Below are positions 35,096 to 44,684 of a stretch of 64,000 nt of DNA, in pieces. Under the pieces are notes generated by a model. It saw only the letters and a list, made by a program, of their open reading frames with translations. It was not told the DNA's origin and did not search any database. Made by a program: the position numbers and the translations under genes. The stretch is from Amycolatopsis sp. CA-126428. Lineage in GTDB: Bacteria > Actinomycetota > Actinomycetes > Mycobacteriales > Pseudonocardiaceae. Positions within the stretch are counted from its first letter, which is position 1; every line of letters begins with the position of its first letter. The stretch covers positions 212,469 through 276,468 of the forward strand of contig NZ_PPHF01000165.1 in NCBI RefSeq assembly GCF_002904335.1, in the 5' to 3' direction.

Positions 35096-35112
35096 CCCGC
35101 TCGATGAGCGGG
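35096..35112 (-). promoter_or_regulatory. Hairpin in the rpsT leader
   Basis: CCCGCTC / GAGCGGG 7-bp stem with a GAT loop in the 5' leader of rpsT. S20 limits its own synthesis in E. coli; a role here is inferred only from position. Confidence 0.35.
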
Positions 35113-35204
35113 TTTCCTCCATGACGGAATGCCGCACGGGCAGCGAGCGATCACTCTAACAGCCGGGCCGCCGGCGGCCGGAGCCGGGAGTACCGTGGGC
35201 CGCG

Positions 35205-35397
35205 GCAGTGCCTAGGGTTCCGTCGCCGGTCCGAGCAACCCGCACCACCCGCACCACGCACCACACGCACCACACGCACCTCAAAACCAGGACCGGTGGG
35301 CCTGGTCCGAGCGGCACCATCGGCGGGCCCGGACGGCCCGTCGTTCATCTGACGGGGCAAAAGCCTGGAGGACCAGCTTTTCGCGTGCGCGAAAAGC
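35205..35397 (+). promoter_or_regulatory. ykkC-class riboswitch (guanidine-I or a subtype-2 relative) with expression platform
   Basis: Conserved ykkC blocks are present in order: CTAGGGTTCCG (35212-35222), CTGGTCCGAGCGG (from 35302) and ACGGGGCAAAAGCC with GGAGGACC (from 35352). CCGGTCC (35226-35232) can pair with GGACCGG (35290-35296) to form the variable P1b-type arm. Directly after the aptamer a perfect hairpin GCTTTTCGCG / CGCGAAAAGC (35376-35397) precedes the AAGGGG ribosome binding site. The downstream gene is a DMT exporter, which favours guanidine, but subtypes sensing ppGpp, PRPP or nucleotides cannot be excluded by eye. Confidence 0.75.
35237..35284. repeat. CAC-rich minisatellite inside the riboswitch arm
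   Basis: About five 8-9-bp units of the types CCGCACCAC and GCACCACAC run head to tail in the loop between the two halves of the predicted P1b arm. Such a pyrimidine/adenine-rich loop would stay unpaired and could vary in copy number. Confidence 0.7.
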
Positions 35398-35409
35398 CGA
35401 AGGGGCCCC

Positions 35410-36273
35410 GTGAACGCCACCGCCTTGTCCCTCGTCCTCGTCGCCGCCGTCGTGCACGCCGCGTGGAACCTCGCGGCCAAGCGCATCTCCTCCGGGGGCA
35501 CCCAGTTCGTCTGGCTCTACTACACGGCCGGCGCCGTCTTGCTCCTTCCCGTCACGATCGTGCTGCTCGTCGTCGAACACCACCGTCCACAGTGGAGCTG
35601 GTTGCTCGCCGCCGCGGTCACCGCCGTCCTGCACATCGCCTACGGGATCGTGCTGCAGCGTGGGTACCGCGTCGGCGACCTCTCCGTCGTCTACCCCGTC
35701 GCGCGGGGCACCGGGCCGCTGCTGTCGGTGCTGGCCGCCGTCCTGGTGCTCGGCGAGCGGCCCGGGCCGCTTGGCCTGCTCGGGGCGTTCCTGGTCGTCG
35801 CCGGGGTGCTGGTGATCAGCACCGGCCGGAAGGGCGGCGACCCCCGCGCCGTGAAAGCGGGGATCCTCTACGGGCTGCTGACCGGGGCCGTCATCGCCGG
35901 CTACACGCTCTGGGACGCGCACTCGGTGACCGGCATCGGCGTGCCGCCGGTCGTCTACTTCGGCCTCGGCTCGGTCCTGCAGAGCGTGCTGCTCGTGCCC
36001 GGCGCCCTGGCCGATCGCGCCGAAGTGACGCGGATCTGGCGCGAACAGCGCCGCGAAGTCCTGCTCGTCGCGGTCCTGTCGCCGATCGCCTACATCCTCG
36101 TGCTGTTCGCCCTCACCATGGCGCCGGTCAGCCTGGTCGCGCCCGCCCGGGAGCTGAGCATCGTGCTCGGCGGCCTCGCCGCGTGGCTGGTCTTGGGCGA
36201 GCGTGACGCCGTGCGGCGGCTGGCCGGGTCGGTGATCGTGCTGTCCGGCATCGCCGCGATTGCGGCCGCCTGA
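35410..36273 (+). CDS. EamA-domain DMT-superfamily exporter controlled by the ykkC-class riboswitch
   Basis: 287 residues from GTG 35410. Two EamA repeats with about ten helices in total, for example ALSLVLVAAVVHAAWNLAAKRI at the start, YPVARGTGPLLSVLAAVLVLGERPG at the end of repeat 1 and APARELSIVLGGLAAWLVLGERD at the end of repeat 2. Family members export metabolites or toxic amines. The riboswitch ahead suggests the substrate is the riboswitch ligand or a derivative. Not a four-helix SMR protein, which is the more usual guanidine exporter. Confidence 0.9.
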   Translation: MNATALSLVLVAAVVHAAWNLAAKRISSGGTQFVWLYYTAGAVLLLPVTIVLLVVEHHRPQWSWLLAAAVTAVLHIAYGIVLQRGYRVGDLSVVYPVARGTGPLLSVLAAVLVLGERPGPLGLLGAFLVVAGVLVISTGRKGGDPRAVKAGILYGLLTGAVIAGYTLWDAHSVTGIGVPPVVYFGLGSVLQSVLLVPGALADRAEVTRIWREQRREVLLVAVLSPIAYILVLFALTMAPVSLVAPARELSIVLGGLAAWLVLGERDAVRRLAGSVIVLSGIAAIAAA

Positions 36274-36296
36274 GCCCGTCCGGTAGGGATGGTCGG

Positions 36297-36671
36297 ATGG
36301 AGATCCTGAAGAGCCGGCTGCTGATCCGCCCGCGGGACGTCGCCGCGTCCACGGCGTTCTACCGCGACACCCTCGGCCTGGCCGTCGAGCGGGAATTCCC
36401 CGGTGGCACCGTGTTCTTCCTCGGCCACGGCTCCCTGGAGGTCTCCGGTGCCGGCGAAGCGGGCTCGTCGCCCGATCTGGTGCTCTGGCTGCAGGTCCGG
36501 GACCTCGCCGTCACCCTGGCCGAGCTGAAGGGCAACGGCCTGGAGCCGGTGCGCGGCGCGCGGCGCGAGCCGTGGGGCCTCGACGAGGCCTGGATCGCCG
36601 ATCCGGACGGCACGCGCATCGTGCTGGTCGAGGTGCCCGAGGGACACCCGATCCGCACGGACACCCGCTAG
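36297..36671 (+). CDS. VOC superfamily (glyoxalase/dioxygenase-fold) protein
   Basis: 124 residues from ATG 36297. A single VOC module pair: SRLLIRPRDVAASTAFYRDTLG opens the first beta-alpha-beta unit (shown in part) and DEAWIADPDGTRIVLVEVPE closes the second. The Glu in the final strand is the usual metal ligand. Substrate unknown. Its stop codon shares CTAG with the stop of the convergent methyltransferase gene. Confidence 0.88.
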   Translation: MEILKSRLLIRPRDVAASTAFYRDTLGLAVEREFPGGTVFFLGHGSLEVSGAGEAGSSPDLVLWLQVRDLAVTLAELKGNGLEPVRGARREPWGLDEAWIADPDGTRIVLVEVPEGHPIRTDTR

Positions 36672-37288
36672 GCGGGCTTGACGCCGCGCAGCTGCGCGGC
36701 GAGCGCGGCGAACCCGGGCGGCTCCCAGGTCCAGGTCTGGAGGTCGGCGAAGCCCGCGGCGGCGGCTTCGTCGGCCAGGACGTGCCTGCTCACGGGCAGC
36801 CACTTCTCGTGCGCGGACAGCAGCAGCCGGCCGCCCGGGCGCAGCACCCGGAACAGCTCGGCGAACCCGGCCGCGCGGTCTTCCCACAGCATGACGTTGT
36901 TCACGCTCAGCACGACGTCGACGGAGCCGTCGGGCTCGCCGGTGTGCGCCGCCGACCCTTCGCGCAGCTCGGCGCGGTCGCCGCAGCGTTCGTGGCACAG
37001 CGTGAGCATCTCGGGGGAGGGGTCGACGCCGACGGCGCGCCCGGCCAGGCGGGCGGCGGCTTCCAGGCCGACGCCGGGGCCGGGGCCGACGATCAGGACG
37101 GTTTCGTCGGGCTCGATCTTCGCCAGGTCGACGACGCGGTGTTCGGTGGCGGCGTTGCCGCGGGCCATGACCCAGCCGCCGAGGCGGCCGAGCGCGCCGG
37201 AGGGGTGACCGAACGTCCGGTCGAAGACGCGGGCGAAGCCGCTGGTCTCCGGCTGGGGAGGGGGTGCCGGCTGGTGCGGAGTACTCAT
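36668..37288 (-). CDS. Class I SAM-dependent methyltransferase
   Basis: 206 residues from ATG 37288. The AdoMet motif I is VLIVGPGPGVGLEAA; VGVDPSPEML gives the acidic residue of motif II; DVVLSVNNVMLWED and LRVLRPGGRLLLS complete the fold. The N-terminal FARVFDRTFGHPSG is typical of a small-molecule methyltransferase group. Substrate unknown. Divergent from lepA, convergent with the VOC gene. Confidence 0.9.
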   Translation of the reverse strand: MSTPHQPAPPPQPETSGFARVFDRTFGHPSGALGRLGGWVMARGNAATEHRVVDLAKIEPDETVLIVGPGPGVGLEAAARLAGRAVGVDPSPEMLTLCHERCGDRAELREGSAAHTGEPDGSVDVVLSVNNVMLWEDRAAGFAELFRVLRPGGRLLLSAHEKWLPVSRHVLADEAAAAGFADLQTWTWEPPGFAALAAQLRGVKPA

Positions 37289-37322
37289 ACTTCGAGGGCA
37301 CCACGGATCGCGAAACCCCGCA

Positions 37323-37383
37323 TCGGGGATGACCCCCAACCGCACCCGGAGGGCCATGGGACCATAGAGGTGGCCATCCCCGA
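37323..37383. promoter_or_regulatory. Long-spaced inverted repeat in the lepA leader/promoter
   Basis: TCGGGGATG (37323-37331) and CATCCCCGA (37375-37383) are exact reverse complements 43 bases apart, just before the lepA start. ACCATAGAGG between them may hold the lepA -10 region. Confidence 0.35.
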
Positions 37384-37403
37384 CTTTCCGAGGACTCATT
37401 CGA

Positions 37404-39244
<1,841 letters not shown>

Positions 39245-39245
<1 letters not shown>

Positions 39246-39280
39246 CTGTTTCCGTTGATGTGACTGTTTCATTGATGTGA
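39245..39280. repeat. Imperfect 18-bp tandem duplication after lepA
   Basis: ACTGTTTCCGTTGATGTG (39245-39262) is followed at once by ACTGTTTCATTGATGTG (39263-39279). It is AT-richer than its surroundings and begins across the lepA stop codon. Confidence 0.7.
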
Positions 39281-39396
39281 CAGTGGCGCCTATATTCACG
39301 CTTCCGCGTGGATATGGGCGCCGAACCCGTGTTCGATGTGGTTTTCCGTCGGTGCTCTCTGGTTTCCTCTGGTGCGAAGAGCGAAAGGAGAGCACC

Positions 39397-39966
39397 ATGA
39401 CGGTCATGGCGGACATCGAGCATCCTCACGATTCGGGCCCCCTGACGGTGCACGACCTCGGGGGGATGCCGTATGACAGCCGACGCTACGAGCTCATCGA
39501 CGGGGTGCTCCTGGTGACCCCCGCGCCGGGAAGACGACACCAGACGATCGCGGTGTGGCTCTGGAGAGTGCTCGTCGATTCTTGCCCGCCCGAGTTCGAC
39601 GTAGTCGTCGCGCCGTTCGCGGTGCACTCGGGTGACAAGATCGAGCTACAGCCGGACGTCCTGGTCGGCCGGGACGAGGACTTCACGGACAAGGATCTCC
39701 CGGCGCCACCGGTGCTGGCGGTCGAGGTGCTGTCGCCCAGCACGGCGATCTACGACTTGAACCTCAAGAAGGCGGTCTACGAGCGGCTCGGCACCGGCAG
39801 CTATTGGGTGATCGATCCGGAGGAGCCCGCGCTGACCGTGTTCGAACTGGACGCGGACGGCTGCTACCAGCAGGTGGCCAAGGCGGCGGGCGACGAGGCG
39901 GTCGAGCTCGAGCGGCCGTTCCCGGTGCGGATCGTGCCCGAGGACCTGCTGGGCCGGCTCGGCTGA
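39397..39966 (+). CDS. Uma2 family (PD-(D/E)XK-fold) putative endonuclease
   Basis: 189 residues from ATG 39397 with AAAGGAG upstream. The Uma2/DUF820 pattern is clear: YDSRRYELIDGVLLVTPAPGR, ELQPDVLVG, PVLAVEVLSPSTAIYDLNLKK and GSYWVIDPEEP. The Asp in QPDV and the Glu and Lys that follow (AVEV ... LKK) match the nuclease-type active site. Biological role unknown; the family is expanded in cyanobacteria and actinobacteria. Stands alone between lepA and minus-strand genes. Confidence 0.9.
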   Translation: MTVMADIEHPHDSGPLTVHDLGGMPYDSRRYELIDGVLLVTPAPGRRHQTIAVWLWRVLVDSCPPEFDVVVAPFAVHSGDKIELQPDVLVGRDEDFTDKDLPAPPVLAVEVLSPSTAIYDLNLKKAVYERLGTGSYWVIDPEEPALTVFELDADGCYQQVAKAAGDEAVELERPFPVRIVPEDLLGRLG

Positions 39967-39972
39967 GGCCGG

Positions 39973-40554
39973 TCAGTGGCGCCGGAGCCGAGGGGTGCCG
40001 CGGAGCTGCGTGTGCAGCTGCCGGTGGCGCAGTTCCTTCCGGAGCCGGTCGAGCACGGCGTCGAACAGGGCCGGGGTGAGGATCGCCGTCTGCTCGAACT
40101 GCCGCCGCTCGGGCGGTGCCGGCTGCAGCTTGCCTCGCGGCGCGTAGCGCTGCACTGAGCTCTCGACGCCGCCGCCGGTGACCAGGTCGACCCAGAGGGC
40201 GTCGCGCAGGTAGCCGTCGCCGAAGCGGGCCGAACGGCGGACCGTGACTTCCGCGATCTCCGGCCAGGGCACCAGGCGCGTGCTGAGCGTGCCCGCCGGC
40301 AGGCGGATGCCCTCGTCGCCGATGGTGAGGTCGCGCAGGCCCTCGAACCCGCGCTTGAGGTCGCGGGCCCGGGAGACGCGGTAGACCAGGACGGCGGCGA
40401 GCACGGTCGCCGCGTAGCCGCCGCCGATCAGCCACGGCGAGAGGCCGCGCACCAGCCCGGTGGCGAGCGCCACGCCGAACCCGGCGTCGGCGACGACGAG
40501 CAAGCCGACGACGACCTTGACCGGCGTGGTCACGCGGGGCGGGGACTCGGACAA
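39973..40554 (-). CDS. Membrane protein with PH-like domain, uncharacterised
   Basis: 193 residues from a TTG start at 40554, supported by AGGAG nine bases upstream. Two membrane helices near the N terminus (VKVVVGLLVVADAGFGVALA and WLIGGGYAATVLAAVLVYRV) are followed by a cytoplasmic beta-rich region resembling bacterial PH-like modules (DLTIGDEGIRLPAG, VPWPEIAEVTVRR). The C terminus is basic. No assigned function. Confidence 0.75.
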   Translation of the reverse strand: MSESPPRVTTPVKVVVGLLVVADAGFGVALATGLVRGLSPWLIGGGYAATVLAAVLVYRVSRARDLKRGFEGLRDLTIGDEGIRLPAGTLSTRLVPWPEIAEVTVRRSARFGDGYLRDALWVDLVTGGGVESSVQRYAPRGKLQPAPPERRQFEQTAILTPALFDAVLDRLRKELRHRQLHTQLRGTPRLRRH

Positions 40555-40582
40555 CGGGACGACTCCTGGGGCAGGGAGGGGG

Positions 40583-41029
40583 TCAGGGATTGCCGATTAT
40601 CCGGTCTGCCCGGATGAACACCGCGACCCGCCGCTCTTCGGCCATGACCCGGTCGTACTCGGCCCAGTCGTCGTGGGTGCCGGTGGCGGCGATGAAGACG
40701 TCACGCAGCAGCTGCGGCAGGCCCGCGGGGTCGAAGGCGGGGTCGGGGTCGTCGGGCCCGATGAGGTGGGTGGCACCGGTGACGGAGAGCCAGTTCCAGC
40801 CGCGCCGGAAGGTGACGGTGGCGTTCCCGGAGCGTCGCAGCAGGAGAAGCTTGTGCGCTCGGCCGACGGCGACGTAGGCGACACCCGGGGCGCCGGTCAC
40901 CGGATCGTCGAAGACGCCGACGTTGACGACGGAGGCGTGCACGGTGCCGTCCGCCCGCGTCGTGGCGACGGTGGCGAGGCCGTGCTCCTGCAGCGACAGC
41001 GTGCGAACCTGCTCCAGATCTGCGCTCAT
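40583..41029 (-). CDS. PPOX-class F420-dependent oxidoreductase
   Basis: 148 residues. Split-barrel signature HGLATVATTRADGTVHASVVN, AHKLLLLRRSGNATVTFRRG and the WLSVTGATHLIG strand, matching the F420-binding PPOX group. The substrate is unknown. 28 bases upstream of the PH-like membrane protein on the same strand. Confidence 0.87.
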   Translation of the reverse strand: MSADLEQVRTLSLQEHGLATVATTRADGTVHASVVNVGVFDDPVTGAPGVAYVAVGRAHKLLLLRRSGNATVTFRRGWNWLSVTGATHLIGPDDPDPAFDPAGLPQLLRDVFIAATGTHDDWAEYDRVMAEERRVAVFIRADRIIGNP

Positions 41030-41069
41030 GCCCCAACCTAACCCGCCGCACGGGCGGCCCGTCCGGGTT

Positions 41070-41501
41070 TCACCGCGCGAAGTGCGCCGATAACCGTCCG
41101 CACAGGAGGTCGACGTCGGCGCGAGGCGCCCCGGGCCAGTCGACGTCCATCCACCCGACCTCGGCGGGAGTGCCCCGGTGCCGCACGAAGACGTGCTGGT
41201 GGAAGTGGTCGATGCCCCGTCCGGCCATGGCCGAGTGCACGGACTCGGGATCCAGTTCGGCCCGCAGCGCCCGGGCAGCCACCCAGGCGGCCCGCGCGAC
41301 GGTCAGGGCTTCGGCTTCGGTGAGCCCGTCGAGGTTCGCCACGTGCCGCCGGGTCTCGACGAAGAGGTAGCCGGGGAAGGCGCCGGGACGGTGACTGACG
41401 ACGGCGAGCTCGCCGGCCCAGATGACCGGCCCCACCAAGGGGCCGGTACCGCTGTGCTTGGCACAGATCGGGCACGGCATGACCGCAGCGTACTGCGCCA
41501 C
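41070..41501 (-). CDS. HIT-family nucleotide hydrolase/transferase
   Basis: 143 residues from GTG 41501; ATG 41480 would begin at MPCPICAKHSG, the typical zinc-binding HIT start. The catalytic histidine triad is HFHQHVF. PGYLFVETRRHVANLDGL is also typical. It hydrolyses nucleoside phosphoramidates or dinucleotides. Three bases behind the pentapeptide-repeat gene, so co-transcribed with it. Confidence 0.87.
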   Translation of the reverse strand: MAQYAAVMPCPICAKHSGTGPLVGPVIWAGELAVVSHRPGAFPGYLFVETRRHVANLDGLTEAEALTVARAAWVAARALRAELDPESVHSAMAGRGIDHFHQHVFVRHRGTPAEVGWMDVDWPGAPRADVDLLCGRLSAHFAR

Positions 41502-41504
41502 GGG

Positions 41505-42731
41505 TCAGGCCGAGGTTCGATCGGCGGGAGGCCAGACGTGGCCGGCGGCGTCGTCCGCGACCCGGACGTGTTCGAGGACGACGGTCCGTTCGAAGGTCGC
41601 GGCGGCGAAGGAGACGGCGCCGCCGAACACCGCGCCGTCCGGGTGGGGGACACCGTCGACCGTGCGCACGCCGCCGAACAAGGCCTCGTCGCGGAACACG
41701 GCTTCGTCGAACATCGCGCCGTTGTGGAAGACCGCTCCCCGGAACAGCGCCGAGCCGTGGAAGCGGGCCCGCGTGAAGTTCGCGGACGTGCGGAACTCGC
41801 TGCCGCCGAAGATGGCGTAGCCGGTGAATTCGACGTCCTCGAAGCGGTTCCAGCCGGCGAACCGCGCACCGCCGAACCGGACGTTGCCGACCCGGCACCC
41901 CCGGAAGTCGAAGTGGCACAGGAGTGCGCCCGTGAGGTTGAGGGTGATTCCGGGCCAGAACTCCGGACGCGGCTCGCCGGGAGCGTCGCCGGGGTAGAGG
42001 TGGTCGGCCAGGATGCGCTGGGCCGTCGCGCGCACCTCGAGCTCCTGCTCGCTCGCGTGCCCGTCGGAGCCGGTCTGTGATGACTCCGCCGGGTCCTGGC
42101 TCGCACCGGGGGCGCGCAACGACGACCAGGGTGGCAGCCGGGGCCCGGTGGGCAGCGTGTACGGCAGCCGGAGGTAGGCGCAGAGGAGGTTGACGATCGT
42201 CTGCCGCTGGTCCGGCGTGTTCTGCGCCAGCCGCTCCAACGCGTAGAGACCGGCCAGCCGGATCGGTGTCTTCTCGGATCCGAGCTGGTCCGCCGCCTTC
42301 GTGTAGAGCTCGGTGATCCGCCGTTCCGCCGCGTCGACCCGCGCGTCCTCGGCCAGCCGCCGCTGGTGCGCGGCCGTGTCCGAGGCCACCTGCTCGACGT
42401 GCTTTTGCGCGTGGTCCCGCTGGGCGAGCTCCTGCTCCTTCCGGCGGAGTTCGAGCTCGCCCAGGCGCTGCCGTCGCGCGGCCAGCACGAGCGCGACGGC
42501 GCCGCCCGCGCCGAGGACCACGTTCCCGGTCGCGCGGAACACCTCCAGCTGCGCCTGGTCCGCCGGTGTGCCGGCGCCGAAGAGCGCCAGCAGCAGCCAG
42601 AGCGTCCCGACCGCGACCACGACCACGATCAGCCCGGCGAACACGATGGCCCGCGTGGTGAGCACCTTGCCCAGGCGCTCCTCGCGAAGGCCGGCCGGCT
42701 CGGTGGTCGGTCGTGCGGGTGGTTTGCTCAC
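41505..42731 (-). CDS. Membrane-anchored pentapeptide-repeat protein
   Basis: 408 residues from GTG 42731. Two membrane helices (about 25-50 and 65-85), then a charged coiled-coil-like stretch (RRKEQELAQRDHAQKHVEQVA), then a region predicted to be helical (ALERLAQNTPDQRQTIVNLL) and finally pentapeptide-like repeats in the last 150 residues: LTGALLCHFDFRGCRVGNVR, FTGYAIFGGSEF, FTRARFHGSALFRGAVF and so on. The architecture (TM-coil-beta helix) is common in actinobacteria but has no assigned role. Co-transcribed with the HIT gene. Confidence 0.85.
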   Translation of the reverse strand: MSKPPARPTTEPAGLREERLGKVLTTRAIVFAGLIVVVVAVGTLWLLLALFGAGTPADQAQLEVFRATGNVVLGAGGAVALVLAARRQRLGELELRRKEQELAQRDHAQKHVEQVASDTAAHQRRLAEDARVDAAERRITELYTKAADQLGSEKTPIRLAGLYALERLAQNTPDQRQTIVNLLCAYLRLPYTLPTGPRLPPWSSLRAPGASQDPAESSQTGSDGHASEQELEVRATAQRILADHLYPGDAPGEPRPEFWPGITLNLTGALLCHFDFRGCRVGNVRFGGARFAGWNRFEDVEFTGYAIFGGSEFRTSANFTRARFHGSALFRGAVFHNGAMFDEAVFRDEALFGGVRTVDGVPHPDGAVFGGAVSFAAATFERTVVLEHVRVADDAAGHVWPPADRTSA

Positions 42732-42772
42732 CGGTCGACTGTGCCACGCCCGGGGCAGGCCCGGAACCAGTT

Positions 42773-42790
42773 CGGGGCCGGGCCGCCCCG
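42773..42790 (-). terminator. Terminator-like hairpin after the hexosaminidase gene
   Basis: CGGGGC / GCCCCG stem with a 6-nt loop, 13 bases past the stop codon on the minus strand. Confidence 0.4.
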
Positions 42791-42803
42791 GGAGGAAGGC
42801 AGC

Positions 42804-44576
42804 TCAGCAAGCGCCGTTGTCGGTCCACACTCCCCACTGGCCCGTGGTTCCCGGCTCCTCACCCTGCGTCCACCACTTCGCCGTCCACTTGTGGCCGTTG
42901 TGGGACACCACGTTCCCGCTCGTGTACACCTGCGTCGCGGTCCACGCCGGGTCCGCGCACGTGCCCGGGTTCGTCGTCCCGCCGGTGTCCCAGGCGACCT
43001 GCGCCGACCGGTAGAAGCCGATCCCCTGCGCCACCCAGCGGGGCGCCTGGGCGCCCAGCCGGGTCCGGAACGCCGTCCAGTCGTGCGTCGACCACGGTGA
43101 CCAGCCCAGCTCCGCGTGCGCGGCCAAGCGGGGGAACGCCAGGTAGTCGATGTCCGAGGGCGTCACCACCGTTTCCGTCCACAGTGGCGACTCCACGCCG
43201 CGGACCGCCGATTCGCCCACGCCCGAAAGGTACGCTCCCGGGTTCCAGCCGTACGCGTCCTGGACCTCGATGTAACCCGCCCACGACAACCCGATGGGCG
43301 TCGAGCTGTTGTACTTCATGTCCAGGTACGCCTTGTTCGCCGGCGACAGGATCACCTTGCTGCCGCGGGAAACCGCCGTCGACACGCCCGCGTCGGAGGT
43401 GGAAGTTCCCCAGAACTGGGGCGTGGCCGAAGCGGGTAGAGACGCCTTCGCGATGTCGTGCCAGCCCACCACCGACTTGCCCGTGGCCGCCACCAGGGGG
43501 AGGACCTTGTTGACGAACGTCAGGTAGTCGGCCGCCGACGTCGAGGACGCTTCGTCGCCGCCGATGTGGAGGTACGGGCCCGGGGTCAGGGCCGCCAGCT
43601 CGCGCAGGACGTCGGCGATGAACGTGTACGTGATGTCCTTCGAGATGCACAACGAGCTGTAGCCGACCGCCGTGTCCGTGCGCAGGGCCGGGGCCACCCC
43701 GGTGCAGTTCAGCTCCGCGTACGACGCCAGCGCCGCGTTCACGTGTCCCGGCATGTCGATCTCCGGGATGACCGTGATGTGGCGCGAAGCCGCGTAGTTC
43801 ACGATGTCGGTGTACTGCGCCTTCGTGTAGTAGCCACCCGCGCCGCCGCCGACCTGGGTGCTTCCGCCGTACGTCGTCAGGCGGGGCCAGCTGTCGATCT
43901 GGATGCGCCAGCCCTGGTCGTCCGCCAGGTGCAGGTGGAGGTTGTTGATCTTGTACTGGGCCAGCTGGTCGAGGTACCGCTTGACCGTCGACACCGGGTG
44001 GAAGTGGCGGGCGACGTCGAGCATCGCGCCGCGGTAGCCGAAGCGCGGGTAGTCCACGATCGTCGCCCCCGGGATGCTCCACGGGCCCTGCTGGGCCGCC
44101 GGGCTTTCCACCTTGCCCGGCAGCAGCTGGCGCAGCGTCTGGACGCCCGCGAAGAGCCCGTCCGGGGTGGTGGCGCGGACGGTGACCGACGACGCCGTCG
44201 ACACCAGCTGGTAGCCCTGGGCGCCGACGCTCGCGGGGGCGCCGCCGAGCAGCAGCGCGATGCTGTCGGCCGGCACCGACGCGGGCGCGTCGGACACCGG
44301 CAGCGCGAAGCCGGTCGACGGCCGCAGCACGCCGGCCAGGTAGTCGCCGACCTGCCTGGCCGGCGCCGAACCGGCTTCGGTGACGATCTTCGTGGTCGAG
44401 ACCAGCGGGAACGCGACCCCGGCCGCCGGGGTCACCGAGACCGGCGCCGGCACGATCGACTGCAGCGCCGGTGTGGCCGCCGCGGCCGGCGTGAAGTGGG
44501 CGGCTGTCGTGCCGGCGCCGATCAGGGCCAGCACGGCGAGTGCGCGGCCGAGCCGCCGCGCGAAGGACTGCTTCAC
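42804..44576 (-). CDS. Secreted beta-N-acetylhexosaminidase (GH20) with chitin-binding module
   Basis: 590 residues from GTG 44576 (AGGAGG upstream). Sec signal peptide KQSFARRLGRALAVLALIGA (in part) with a PAAAA cleavage region. GH20b domain (about 40-170), then the GH20 barrel beginning YRGAMLDVARHFHPV. The catalytic Asp-Glu pair is in LHIGGDEAS near residue 340. The last 50 residues are a carbohydrate-binding module of family 5/12 type (WTATQVYTSGNVVSHNGHKW ... GTTGQWGVWTDNG). It releases GlcNAc from chitin oligomers. A DasR-type operator is 74 bases upstream and a MarR gene is divergent. Confidence 0.95.
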   Translation of the reverse strand: MKQSFARRLGRALAVLALIGAGTTAAHFTPAAAATPALQSIVPAPVSVTPAAGVAFPLVSTTKIVTEAGSAPARQVGDYLAGVLRPSTGFALPVSDAPASVPADSIALLLGGAPASVGAQGYQLVSTASSVTVRATTPDGLFAGVQTLRQLLPGKVESPAAQQGPWSIPGATIVDYPRFGYRGAMLDVARHFHPVSTVKRYLDQLAQYKINNLHLHLADDQGWRIQIDSWPRLTTYGGSTQVGGGAGGYYTKAQYTDIVNYAASRHITVIPEIDMPGHVNAALASYAELNCTGVAPALRTDTAVGYSSLCISKDITYTFIADVLRELAALTPGPYLHIGGDEASSTSAADYLTFVNKVLPLVAATGKSVVGWHDIAKASLPASATPQFWGTSTSDAGVSTAVSRGSKVILSPANKAYLDMKYNSSTPIGLSWAGYIEVQDAYGWNPGAYLSGVGESAVRGVESPLWTETVVTPSDIDYLAFPRLAAHAELGWSPWSTHDWTAFRTRLGAQAPRWVAQGIGFYRSAQVAWDTGGTTNPGTCADPAWTATQVYTSGNVVSHNGHKWTAKWWTQGEEPGTTGQWGVWTDNGAC

Positions 44577-44649
44577 CGGGGGACCTCCTGGCGGGAAGGG
44601 CGCGACCTCGCCGTCGCACCTGCCCGGATCGTCGCACTTCTGGCGGTCG

Positions 44650-44661
44650 TGGTCTAGACCA
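44650..44661. promoter_or_regulatory. DasR-responsive element (dre) consensus core
   Basis: TGGTCTAGACCA is a perfect 12-bp palindrome identical to the core of the Streptomyces DasR operator; the flanking AGT also fits. It lies between the GH20 gene and the divergent MarR gene, 24 bases from the MarR start. Confidence 0.8.
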
Positions 44662-44684
44662 GTCTGGGTGGTTAAGCTCGCGCG

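Noticed and set aside
35237..35284. CAC-rich repeats considered as a CRISPR or a coding repeat
   Set aside because: Units are too short, have no spacers, and lie inside a riboswitch arm.
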